Assembly: GCA_025060055.1 (NCBI GenBank)
Contig: JANXCK010000052.1
Span: forward strand, 1-17,790
Reading direction: 5' to 3'
Origin: Fimbriimonadales bacterium
GTDB lineage: Bacteria; Armatimonadota; Fimbriimonadia; Fimbriimonadales; GBS-DC
Length of the DNA: 17,790 bases
The notes under the pieces were generated by a model that had not been told where the DNA came from, ran no database searches, and saw only the letters and a list, made by a program, of their open reading frames with translations. The translations under genes were made by a program, and so were the position numbers. Shown here in pieces: positions 7,243 through 14,305 of the stretch (positions are counted from its first letter, which is position 1; every line of letters starts with the position of its first letter).

Positions 7243-8571
7243 ATGCCGCGCTACAAGATTCTCACTTGGGGCTGCCAGATGAACGAGGAAGACTCCGAGC
7301 AGATGAGCCTCGCGTTGCAAGAGCGGGGCTATGAGCCTGCCGACACGGTCGAGGACGCCGATGTGGTGCTGCTCAACACCTGCTCGGTGCGGCGCAAGCC
7401 CGAAGATAAGGTGTTCAGCGTGCTGGGGCAGCTGCGCAAGCTTAAGCAGCGCAAGCCACAGATGGTGATTGGCGTGTGCGGCTGCATGGCGCAACTGCGT
7501 GCCGACGAAATCCGGCAAAAGGCGCCCCATGTGGATATGATTGTGGGCACAGCGCATGTGGCGCAGGTTGGCGCGTTGGTGGAAGAGGTTGTTCAGAAGC
7601 GTCGGCTCGCGATGCGCTTGGAGCTGCCCGAACGCAAAGGTGCTATCGTCACCGACATCCCTGAACGCAGAGTCGAGCGCGCGCCCAAGCTCAAGGCGTT
7701 TGTGCCCATCCAGTACGGCTGCGACAAGTTCTGTACCTTCTGCATCGTGCCGATCACGCGCGGGCGCGAGCGCAGTCGCCCCACCGCCGACATCCTCGAT
7801 GAGATTCGTCGCCTTGCTGCGCGCGGCACCAAAGAGGTCACCTTGCTGGGGCAGACAGTCAACTCCTACGGCAAGAACCTGCTGGAGGGACGCGTGCCGT
7901 TTGCACGCTTGCTCAAGCTCATCAACGACATCGAGGGCATCGAGCGCATCCGCTACACCTCGCCCTACCCGCGCGACTTCCGCGACGACCTCATTAACGC
8001 CATCGCCGAACTGCCCAAAGTGATGGAGCATGTGCATCTGCCGCTGCAGTCAGGCGATAATGACATTCTTAAGGCGATGCGCCGCCTTTACACGGTGGAA
8101 CAGTTTGAGGAAATCGTTCACAAGCTGCGTGAGCGCGTGCCCGGCATCGCCATCACGACCGACATCATCGTCGGCTTTCCTGGCGAGACCGACGCGCAGT
8201 TCGAGAACACCCTCAAAGTGGTCGAGCGCATCCGCTTCGACGGCGCGTATATGTTCGCCTACAGCCCGCGCCCGGGCACGCCCGCCGCTGCGATGGAGAA
8301 CCAAATCCCGCGCGCGGTCAAGCAGGAACGGTTGCAGCGGCTCATCGAGCTGCAGAATCGTATCACCTGCGAAATCAACAGCGCGCAGGTCGGGCGCGTC
8401 TTCGAGGTGCTGGTGGAGGGTCCCAGCCAGAAGGATCCGACGAAACTGGCGGGGTTCACGCGCGAGAACAAAATGATGCACTTTGTCGGCTCGCCCGACT
8501 TGATTGGGCGCATCGTGAAAGTTCGCGCCGATGAGGCGCACCTGTGGGGGTTCTACGGAACTGTCGTTTGA
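7243..8571 (+). CDS. miaB: tRNA-2-methylthio-N6-dimethylallyladenosine synthase (radical SAM methylthiotransferase)
   Basis: Adds the methylthio group at C2 of i6A37 in tRNAs that read U-starting codons. The 442-residue protein has the three MTTase parts in order. The N-terminal domain has three conserved cysteines for the auxiliary [4Fe-4S] cluster: C11 in GCQMN, C47 in NTCSVR and C81 in CGCMAQL. The radical SAM core has CDKFCTFC at C160, C164 and C167. The C-terminal TRAM domain runs from about residue 375 to GFYGTVV. NTCSVR and the CDKFCTFC spacing fit MiaB better than RimO or MtaB. The frame is open upstream to a TTG, but the ATG at 7243 matches the family start (PRYKILTWGCQMN) and has GGAG at good spacing. 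Confidence 0.95.
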   Translation: MPRYKILTWGCQMNEEDSEQMSLALQERGYEPADTVEDADVVLLNTCSVRRKPEDKVFSVLGQLRKLKQRKPQMVIGVCGCMAQLRADEIRQKAPHVDMIVGTAHVAQVGALVEEVVQKRRLAMRLELPERKGAIVTDIPERRVERAPKLKAFVPIQYGCDKFCTFCIVPITRGRERSRPTADILDEIRRLAARGTKEVTLLGQTVNSYGKNLLEGRVPFARLLKLINDIEGIERIRYTSPYPRDFRDDLINAIAELPKVMEHVHLPLQSGDNDILKAMRRLYTVEQFEEIVHKLRERVPGIAITTDIIVGFPGETDAQFENTLKVVERIRFDGAYMFAYSPRPGTPAAAMENQIPRAVKQERLQRLIELQNRITCEINSAQVGRVFEVLVEGPSQKDPTKLAGFTRENKMMHFVGSPDLIGRIVKVRADEAHLWGFYGTVV

Positions 8572-8580
8572 TGGTGTAGG

Positions 8581-8891
8581 GACTGTCTGAGAAGCGATAT
8601 CTAACGGCTGAAGCCGTTCCTATGGAAACCAAGCCCGCCTATGCGAGCTACAGCCGACGCAGGTCGGCTTTGTCTGCACAGGAACGGCAGTTAAAAGCTC
8701 CCTTTTTGACCCTCACCCCCAGCCCCTCTCCCACGAGGAGAGGGGAGCCGAGTTCCCCCTCGCCCTTTGGGAGAGGGGGTCAGGGGGTGAGGGTGGTGAA
8801 ACAGGACGATTTAATCGTTGAGGCACTTATTAGCCCGCGTGGACGGGGTTGGTTTGCACAGCAACGGCTTCAGCCGTCTGCTCTTGAACAA
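8581..8891. repeat. Compound repeat: cassette element interrupted by a CCCTC-rich hairpin
   Basis: Fills the whole spacer between miaB and purK. The left end GACTGTCTGAGAAGC (8581-8595) and the right end, read as its complement, TTGTTCAAGAGC (8880-8891), resemble the termini of the elements at 150-505 and 16235-16392. The outer parts carry cassette arms: ACGGCTGAAGCCGT at 8604-8617 and its partner at 8864-8877. A nearly complete second cassette arm (GCACAGGAACGGC) occurs at about 8676-8688. Between them, 8709-8794 is a large hairpin, ACCCTCACCCCC pairing with GGGGGTGAGGGT, with an inner CCCCTCTCC stem. The right end extends into the purK coding frame. Confidence 0.7.
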
Positions 8892-9958
8892 TCTCTTAGC
8901 ACCTGCAGGGTCTGCTGCAGGAGTGCGTCGCGCTGCTCGCGCGTGTCGGCACGCAGGGTGATGTGTCCGATTTTCCTGCCTGGACGCGGCGCCTTGCCGT
9001 ACAGGTGCAGATGGGCGTTCGGGATACGCAAAACCGCCTCAATCGGGGGCAGCGTGCCAATCAAGTTCACCATCGCGCAGTAGCCGCGCGGCGCCACACT
9101 GCCCAACGGCAAGCCCGCAATCGCCCGCAGATGGTTCTCGAACTGGCTGGTCTCCGCGCCTTCAATCGTCCAGTGCCCGCTGTTATGCACGCGAGGCGCG
9201 ACCTCGTTTGCCAGCAGCTGCCCGCCCACCTGAAACATCTCCAGCGCGACTACACCCACATAGTCCAGCGACTCCAGCAGGCGCACGACATAACTCGTCT
9301 CGGCACGCGCTTCGGCATCGACCAGCGACACACGCAAAATCCCTTCGCGGTGGTGATTCTCCACCAGCGGGTAGATGGCGACCTCGCCTGTGCGTGCGCG
9401 CACACCTATCGCTGAGACTTCCCTATCGAACGGCACGAACGCCTCTGCGATAAGCGCGTAAGGCTGAAATCGCTCAACAAGCGCGTAGAACTCCTCACGC
9501 GTATGCGCAACGCCCTGCCCCTTGCCGTCGTAGCCGAATCGGCGCGTTTTCACCACGCAGGGCAAGCCCACTGCTTGCAGCGCCGCATCGGATTGAGCGG
9601 GGTCTATCGGGGCAAAAGCGGGCGTGGGTATCCCGATGGAGTTCAGAAACTGCTTCTCCAGCAGACGATCTTGAAACAGCTCCAGCGCGCGGGGAGTTGG
9701 ATAGACGGGCATACGCTGCGCCAGAAACCGCGCCGTTTCAAGAGGCACATTCTCGAACTCGTAGGTGATGCACGCCTTGCCTTGAGCGAACCGAGCGAGC
9801 GCGTCCCAGTCGTCGAACGGCGCGCTGATCAGCGGCGCGACCTGCCCTGCGCAGGCGTCAGGGCTGGGGTCGTACAACTCCACACGAATGCCCAGCGGAT
9901 AGCCTGCCAGTGCAAGCATCCGTCCCAACTGACCGCCGCCCAAAACCCCAATCGTCAT
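8870..9958 (-). CDS. purK: N5-carboxyaminoimidazole ribonucleotide synthase
   Basis: ATP- and bicarbonate-dependent conversion of AIR to N5-CAIR in purine biosynthesis; cytosolic. The 362-residue protein has the ATP-grasp order. The N-terminal part is IGVLGGGQLGRMLALAG, then TYEFENVP; the ATP-binding segment has VVKTRRFGYDGKGQ near residues 134-147. The catalytic and metal region is YPLVENHHREGIL, followed by the late NEVAPRVHNSGHWTIEG signature. Its partner purE is not in the window. It starts 10 bp after the dehydrogenase stop in the argJ operon, and GGTAAAAA sits 7 nt before the ATG as a possible weak internal promoter. The last eight residues (RDCSRADG) and the TGA fall in the terminal sequence of the adjacent repeat, so the native C-terminus was probably altered. 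Confidence 0.95.
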   Translation of the reverse strand: MTIGVLGGGQLGRMLALAGYPLGIRVELYDPSPDACAGQVAPLISAPFDDWDALARFAQGKACITYEFENVPLETARFLAQRMPVYPTPRALELFQDRLLEKQFLNSIGIPTPAFAPIDPAQSDAALQAVGLPCVVKTRRFGYDGKGQGVAHTREEFYALVERFQPYALIAEAFVPFDREVSAIGVRARTGEVAIYPLVENHHREGILRVSLVDAEARAETSYVVRLLESLDYVGVVALEMFQVGGQLLANEVAPRVHNSGHWTIEGAETSQFENHLRAIAGLPLGSVAPRGYCAMVNLIGTLPPIEAVLRIPNAHLHLYGKAPRPGRKIGHITLRADTREQRDALLQQTLQVLRDCSRADG

Positions 9959-9968
9959 CGCTATATTT

Positions 9969-10982
9969 TTACCCTTGAGATGCGTGCCAGCACAAAATCG
10001 GTTTGAAGACGCGCTGCGTTTCGGCGTCTGCGAACGCTTGCTCTATCTCATCGAAGGCGTAAACCGCAATCAGCGGGTCAAGCGCGAGGCGATTTTCGTG
10101 AACCAACCGCAGCGCATACTCCCACGCATGGTTGCTGGAGCGTGAGCCGATGACAGTGAGTTCCTTGACGAGGATTTGGTACCAATTGACCTGCACAGGT
10201 TCGGGACGGTAGCCGAACACCACGATGCGTCCCGCTTTGCATGCAAGGCGCAGGCACCACTCGGCAGCGTCGGGCGAGCCAGCAGCGTCAATCACGACAT
10301 GCGCCTCCGTCGGGTTCGCCTGCCACTCGTCAGGCGCGAGGGGTGTCGCTGCGCCGATTTGCCGCGCGACCTCGCGCCGCGCAGGGTGAAGCTCCAAGCC
10401 CAGCACACGGTGCGCACTCCACAGCCGCGCCAGCTGCGCGTACACCTGCCCGAAAAAGCCCAGCCCAACTACTGCCACGGTCTCATCAGGTTGCGGGTGA
10501 GCAAGGCGCATCCCCGCAACACAGGTCGCCACCGGCTCCACCAGCGCGTAGCGCCAGAGCGACTCGCGTGGCACGCCATCGGGAACCTTGTAGAGATTGC
10601 GCACGGGCGCAACGAGATACTCCGCAAAGCCCCCGTCGACGCTCAAGCCCAGATGCTCTAAGCGGTCGCACAGATTGAGCCGTCCGCGCCGACAGTACGC
10701 GCACGCACCACACACCACCTGCGGGTCGACTACCACGCAGTCGCCCACCTGCAGCTCCCCGCCATACTCCAGCGGCAACCTCACCACTTCGGCGACGATT
10801 TCGTGTCCCAGTGTCAGCGGCTGGTCGCGCCAGTAGTAGTGCCCGCGCGCCTTGAGGTGCAAATCTGTGCCACACAGCCCGCAGGCGATGACACGCAGCA
10901 ACGCCTCGCCTATCCGCGCCTCGGGCACAGGAACTTGCTCCCAGCGCAGCTGGCTCGGCGCGACAAGGCGGTAGGCATGCAT
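9969..10982 (-). CDS. Zinc-dependent medium-chain alcohol/polyol dehydrogenase
   Basis: NAD(P)-dependent oxidoreductase of the MDR superfamily, 337 residues. Catalytic zinc ligands are C37 in CGLCGTD and H60-E61 in LGHEIVAE. The four structural-zinc cysteines C91, C94, C97 and C105 are intact in CGACAYCRRGRLNLC. The Rossmann segment is VAVVGLGFFGQVYAQLA. The set resembles sorbitol, butanediol and threonine dehydrogenases; the actual substrate cannot be decided from the sequence. The frame is open above the start, but ATG 10982 (or GTG 10985) gives the normal N-terminus and a 4 bp or shorter gap from the argJ stop, implying translational coupling. Its place between argJ and purK is not explained by any obvious pathway link. 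Confidence 0.88.
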   Translation of the reverse strand: MHAYRLVAPSQLRWEQVPVPEARIGEALLRVIACGLCGTDLHLKARGHYYWRDQPLTLGHEIVAEVVRLPLEYGGELQVGDCVVVDPQVVCGACAYCRRGRLNLCDRLEHLGLSVDGGFAEYLVAPVRNLYKVPDGVPRESLWRYALVEPVATCVAGMRLAHPQPDETVAVVGLGFFGQVYAQLARLWSAHRVLGLELHPARREVARQIGAATPLAPDEWQANPTEAHVVIDAAGSPDAAEWCLRLACKAGRIVVFGYRPEPVQVNWYQILVKELTVIGSRSSNHAWEYALRLVHENRLALDPLIAVYAFDEIEQAFADAETQRVFKPILCWHASQG

Positions 10983-10986
10983 CACA

Positions 10987-12186
10987 TCAGGTGCGATAGT
11001 GCGCGTTGAGCTTGACATACTCGGCGGTCAAATCGCTGCTCCAAAAGCGTGCCGTGCCATCGCCGTCCGCAAGCTGCAACGCAATCTGCACCTCGCTCGC
11101 TTGCAGTTGGTCGATCAGGGCGCGCTCATCGTACTCGGCGGGGCGTCCATTCTCGAAGACCAGCACGCCCTGCAGGAAGAGGCGGGCACGGTCGATATCG
11201 ATCGGCGCATCAGCGCGTCCTGCTGCAGCGATAATCCGCCCCCAGTTCGGATCGCCACCATGTACGGCGGTCTTGACCAGCATCGACTCGGCGATGGTAC
11301 GCGCGATTTGGCGCGCGGCGGCGTTGTCTGCAGCCCCTGTGATGCGCACTTCGAAGATACGGCTTGCACCCTCACCATCTTGCACAATCCGCTTCGCAAG
11401 GTAGGTGCAGACCTGATGCAGTCCTTGCTCGAACGCTTCAAGCGCGTCGCCCGACAGCGCCACGCCCGATGCACCGTTCGCCAACACGATTACCGAGTCG
11501 TTGGTGCTGGTGTCGCCGTCGACGGTGATGCAGTTGAAAGTGTCCTCGACGACGCGCGTGAGGCAGGCTTGCAGGTCGGTGTGGCGTACTTGCGCGTCGG
11601 TCGTGATGAACGCCAGCATCGTCGCCATTTTAGGGGCAATCATGCCCGCGCCTTTGGCAATCGCGCCGATGCGCACCGTGCCCACAGGCGTAGCCACCTC
11701 CAGCGCAGCACGCTTGGACGCGCTATCAGTGGTCAAAATCGCATCGGCTGTGGCGCGGTCGTCGCCATCGCTCAGACGGTCAAACAGCAGCTCGACGCCC
11801 GATTCTATCGCGTGCATAGGCAAAGGAACGCCGATGACGCCCGTCGAGGCGACAGCAACTTGAGTGGGAGCGCAGCCGAGCCGTTTAGCGACCAGTTCCG
11901 CCATGCGCTGCGCATCGCGCTCGCCTTGCGCCCCCGTGAGGCAGTTCGCGTTGCCACTGTTTACAAGGATGGCGCGAGCAACGCCACCAGCAACAACTTG
12001 CCTCGACCAGCGCACGGGCGCAGCGCACGCTCGGTTCGTCGTGAACACGCCTGCGACGCTCGCCTCCGTTTCCGACACAATCAATGCAAGGTCTAACAGC
12101 CCTGGCTTTTTGATCCCACAATACACGCCCGCGCTTTTGAACCCACGCGGAAAGTTCACGCCTATTTGAGTATTAAGCTTTGCCAT
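10987..12186 (-). CDS. argJ: Bifunctional ornithine acetyltransferase / N-acetylglutamate synthase
   Basis: Transfers acetyl from N-acetylornithine to glutamate, closing the cyclic arginine pathway, and may also use acetyl-CoA. The 399-residue product is made as a precursor that cleaves itself before a Thr. The cleavage motif KGAGMIAPKMATMLAF is complete, with T189 as the new N-terminal nucleophile. The oxyanion-hole Thr lies in ASTGVIG (residues 113-119), and a late NWGRIIAAAGRA segment is typical. The frame continues well upstream, but ATG 12186 (MAKLNTQIGVNFPRGFKSAG) matches family starts. It is preceded at exactly 7 nt by a TACAAT box, so the longer frame is rejected. First gene of argJ > dehydrogenase > purK. 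Confidence 0.96.
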   Translation of the reverse strand: MAKLNTQIGVNFPRGFKSAGVYCGIKKPGLLDLALIVSETEASVAGVFTTNRACAAPVRWSRQVVAGGVARAILVNSGNANCLTGAQGERDAQRMAELVAKRLGCAPTQVAVASTGVIGVPLPMHAIESGVELLFDRLSDGDDRATADAILTTDSASKRAALEVATPVGTVRIGAIAKGAGMIAPKMATMLAFITTDAQVRHTDLQACLTRVVEDTFNCITVDGDTSTNDSVIVLANGASGVALSGDALEAFEQGLHQVCTYLAKRIVQDGEGASRIFEVRITGAADNAAARQIARTIAESMLVKTAVHGGDPNWGRIIAAAGRADAPIDIDRARLFLQGVLVFENGRPAEYDERALIDQLQASEVQIALQLADGDGTARFWSSDLTAEYVKLNAHYRT

Positions 12187-12193
12187 CGGCGGT

Positions 12194-12199
12194 ATTGTA
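12194..12199 (-). promoter_or_regulatory. Putative -10 box for leaderless argJ operon transcript
   Basis: The minus strand reads GG-TACAAT, 7 nt (ACCGCCG), ATG. The same geometry is seen before serA and the M20 gene. There is no Shine-Dalgarno and no recognisable -35 hexamer. Confidence 0.55.
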
Positions 12200-12237
12200 C
12201 CTTGTTTGCTTGCGGAGATATGGGAGACTGCTTCCGT

Positions 12238-12302
12238 ACTGTCCAAGAAGTCGCACTGCGTCGCGTCGGCGGCTTGCCCAAGCACGCAGTGGCTTGGACA
12301 GT
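12238..12302. repeat. Long hairpin between the divergent argJ and tRNA-Thr promoters
   Basis: ACTGTCCAAG (12238-12247) pairs with CTTGGACAGT (12293-12302), and inside it CACTGCGT (12254-12261) pairs with ACGCAGTG (12284-12291). The 28 bases at 12276-12303 match 350-377 in the first repeat array with a single difference, so this is a dispersed module. Its left end, ACTGTCCAAGAAGTC, also matches the terminal sequence type of the other elements. It lies in the 199 bp spacer upstream of both genes. Confidence 0.7.
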
Positions 12303-12365
12303 CGTGCGGTTTCTCGAACATCCAAATGCCTACCCCCCTCCCTTGCGTTGGATAGACGCATAGGG

Positions 12366-12371
12366 TATAAT
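12366..12371 (+). promoter_or_regulatory. -10 box of tRNA-Thr/trpC transcript
   Basis: GGG-TATAAT ends 14 nt before the mature 5' end of tRNA-Thr, leaving a short 5' trailer for RNase P. The -35 region has no clear match to the consensus. Confidence 0.65.
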
Positions 12372-12385
12372 CTCCTCTGCCGAGA

Positions 12386-12460
<75 letters not shown>

Positions 12461-12471
12461 GCATTTTGGCT

Positions 12472-13263
12472 GTGACGATTCTGCAACGCATTTTGGAGAC
12501 TAAGCGCGAAGAGATTGCCTCCCGTAAGCGCGTCGCTCCTGTTGTAGAGCTGAAGGCGCGCCTCGCCGATGTGCCACCGCCACGCGGTTTCCATCGTGCC
12601 TTGCGCAACTCCCCTAATCCCATCGCGCTGATTGCCGAAATCAAGCGCGCCTCGCCCAGCAAAGGTGTGATTCGCGCCGATTTCGACCCGATGGCGATTG
12701 CTGAACGCTACTGTGAGGCGGGCGCAGACGCGCTGAGTATCCTGACCGACGAGCCGTACTTTCACGGCAAGCCAGAGTACCTGCATCTGGCTCGCGAGCG
12801 CGTGCCCTTGCCCGCGCTGCGCAAGGATTTCCTGATTGAGGAGTACCAGGTCTACGAGAGTCGCGCGTTGGAAGCCGATGCCATCTTGCTGATTGTCGCC
12901 GCGCTGCCCGACCGCAGGCAGCTGCACGACCTGCGTGCGCTCGCCGAGTCGTTGGGCATGGATGCGCTGGTAGAGGTTCACGACGAGTGGGAACTGGAGA
13001 CCGCGCTGGAGTCGGGTGCGACGCTGATTGGCATCAACAACCGCGACCTGCGCACTTTCGAAGTGTCGCTGGAGACCACCTTCCGCCTGCTGCGCTACTT
13101 CCCCGACGAGATTACACGCGTAAGTGAAAGCGGCATCGAAACTGCTGAGCAGGTGCAGCGATTGCACGCGGCGGGCGTGCACGCGCTACTGGTGGGCGAG
13201 ACGCTGATGCGCACCGATGACCCCGCCGCGATGGTGCGTGCGTGGATGGACGCCTGCCGATGA
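12472..13263 (+). CDS. trpC: Indole-3-glycerol-phosphate synthase
   Basis: Ring closure of CdRP to indole-3-glycerol phosphate in tryptophan synthesis; cytosolic TIM barrel. With the GTG start at 12472 it is 263 residues, normal for a monofunctional enzyme. Diagnostic strands are AEIKRASPSKGVIR (catalytic Lys and phosphate contacts), SILTDEPYFHG, LRKDFLIEEYQVYESRA, ALVEVHDEWE, GINNRDLRTF and VSESGIETAEQV, with the C-terminal phosphate site LLVGETLMR. The frame is open back into the tRNA; a start there is rejected. TTG at 12466 is the other close option. There is no ribosome-binding site: only 11 nt separate it from the tRNA CCA. Its stop overlaps the start of the next gene (ATGA). Confidence 0.95.
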   Translation: MTILQRILETKREEIASRKRVAPVVELKARLADVPPPRGFHRALRNSPNPIALIAEIKRASPSKGVIRADFDPMAIAERYCEAGADALSILTDEPYFHGKPEYLHLARERVPLPALRKDFLIEEYQVYESRALEADAILLIVAALPDRRQLHDLRALAESLGMDALVEVHDEWELETALESGATLIGINNRDLRTFEVSLETTFRLLRYFPDEITRVSESGIETAEQVQRLHAAGVHALLVGETLMRTDDPAAMVRAWMDACR

Positions 13264-13982
13264 AACTCGCGCTACTGCACACCAACGATGCGCACAACCG
13301 CTGGGACGCGGCGTTCGTGGCGCGGCTGCAGGCACTGAAAGCCCAGCACGATGCCCTACTGCTGGACTCTGGCGACTGCATTCGGTCGGGTAATCTGGGC
13401 GTTCCGTTGCGTCCTGAACCCGCATGGGAGTGGATGCGTGAGGCGGGCTACAACGCCATCACCATCGGCAATCGCGAATTCCATATCACAGCGGGAGGCT
13501 TCTTGGCAAAGACACGGGGTGCGCCCTGCCCGCTGCTGTGCGCGAACCTTCGCAGCAAGCAGCCAGAGACACCCCTCCCTGTGCAACCCGTGTGGCAAAC
13601 TGTGTGTCATGGTACGCGTGTGGCGGTGCTGGGGCTGACCGTGCCGATGGTCACACCGCGCATGCGCTCTGCTATCTTGAGCGCGTACCTGTTTGACCCG
13701 CCGCTGGAGGTGGCGAAGCAGTGGGTGGCGCGTCTGCGCCCCGAAGCTGACCTGCTGATTGCGCTCACGCACATCGGAGCGCAGCACGACCGCCGATTAG
13801 CGCAGGCATGTCCCGAACTGGATGTGATTTTGGGAGGGCATTCCCACACACCGATTAGCCCGCCCGAATGCGTGAACGGCGTATGGATAAGCCAATCGCC
13901 TCCGTTTTGCAAAGGCGCAACGCTGCTCGTGCTGACCCGCGAGGTGAACCGCTGGACGATAGAGTCGGCGGCGGTGGTCTGA
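13260..13982 (+). CDS. Compact 5'-nucleotidase-family metallophosphoesterase
   Basis: This is a 240-residue calcineurin-like phosphoesterase resembling the N-terminal domain of UshA/YfkN-type nucleotidases. The metal ligands are present: D10 and H12 in HTNDAH, D39 in DSGDC, N71 in GNRE, H171 in THIG, and H194/H196 in GGHSHT. Two departures stand out. The His of the usual GNHE motif, which assists catalysis, is Arg (R72), and the C-terminal substrate-binding 5'-nucleotidase domain is absent. No signal peptide is seen, so it should be cytosolic, unlike UshA. It overlaps trpC by ATGA and should be translationally coupled; a functional link to tryptophan synthesis is not evident. A repeat element starts 2 bp after its stop. 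Confidence 0.82.
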   Translation: MKLALLHTNDAHNRWDAAFVARLQALKAQHDALLLDSGDCIRSGNLGVPLRPEPAWEWMREAGYNAITIGNREFHITAGGFLAKTRGAPCPLLCANLRSKQPETPLPVQPVWQTVCHGTRVAVLGLTVPMVTPRMRSAILSAYLFDPPLEVAKQWVARLRPEADLLIALTHIGAQHDRRLAQACPELDVILGGHSHTPISPPECVNGVWISQSPPFCKGATLLVLTREVNRWTIESAAVV

Positions 13983-13984
13983 TA

Positions 13985-14153
13985 ATACCAATTGAGGTTT
14001 CAAGTAGCGCAATACTTCGGTACGGCTAAAGCCGTTGCTATGCAGACAAAGCCCGCCTGCGCGGGCTTATCAGCCGACGGAGGTCGGCTTCGTCTGCATA
14101 GCAACGGCTTTAGCCGTACAGGACGATGCGTCATTTGAAACCCCGATGGGTAT
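13985..14153. repeat. 169 bp inverted-repeat element, copy 2 (ATACCAAT ends)
   Basis: Has the same length and parts as the copy at 5249-5417, in reverse orientation: its right end read on the minus strand (ATACCCATCGGGGTTTCAAA) matches the left end of copy 1. The inner cassette (14022-14117) starts with ACGGCTAAAGCCGT and ends with ACGGCTTTAGCCGT, and its two long arms pair almost throughout. Two GC hairpins sit at the tip. It begins 2 bp after the metallophosphoesterase stop, where a transcript would fold it as a stable structure. With the next repeat it accounts for the 323 bp gene-free gap. Confidence 0.9.
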
Positions 14154-14157
14154 AAGT

Positions 14158-14280
14158 CTCTCCAAGAAGTCAGGTTGGCGTTCTTGATGGCTCGAGCCGT
14201 TGCTGTGTAAGCCAAGCCGACCTCCATCGGCTGTAGCCCGCGTAGGTGGGCTTGGTCTGCACAGGAGCGGCTTGAGCCGT
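14158..14280. repeat. Diverged cassette copy with one recognisable end
   Basis: Lies directly behind the previous element. It starts with TCTCTCCAAGAAGTC, similar to the TGTCCAAGAAGTC-type termini. It then carries GGCTCGAGCCGT (14189-14200), hairpins built on CCGACCTCCATCGG and GCCCGCGTAGGTGGGC, GTCTGCACAGGAGCGG and the closing GGCTTGAGCCGT. The palindrome here has changed to CTCGAG on one side and CTTGAG on the other. The remaining 25 bp to apbE show nothing further. Confidence 0.75.
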
Positions 14281-14305
14281 ATGGCATCTGAAAAACTTAA
14301 TTGGT

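Noticed and set aside
7144..8037. 297-codon reverse frame opposite miaB
   Set aside because: It is antisense to clearly conserved radical SAM coding sequence, rich in His/Leu/Ala, with no recognisable domain or start signal.
8622..9083. 153-codon forward frame between miaB and purK
   Set aside because: It runs through the CCCTC hairpin and then antisense to purK; the product is Pro/Ser/Arg-rich and has no recognisable domain.
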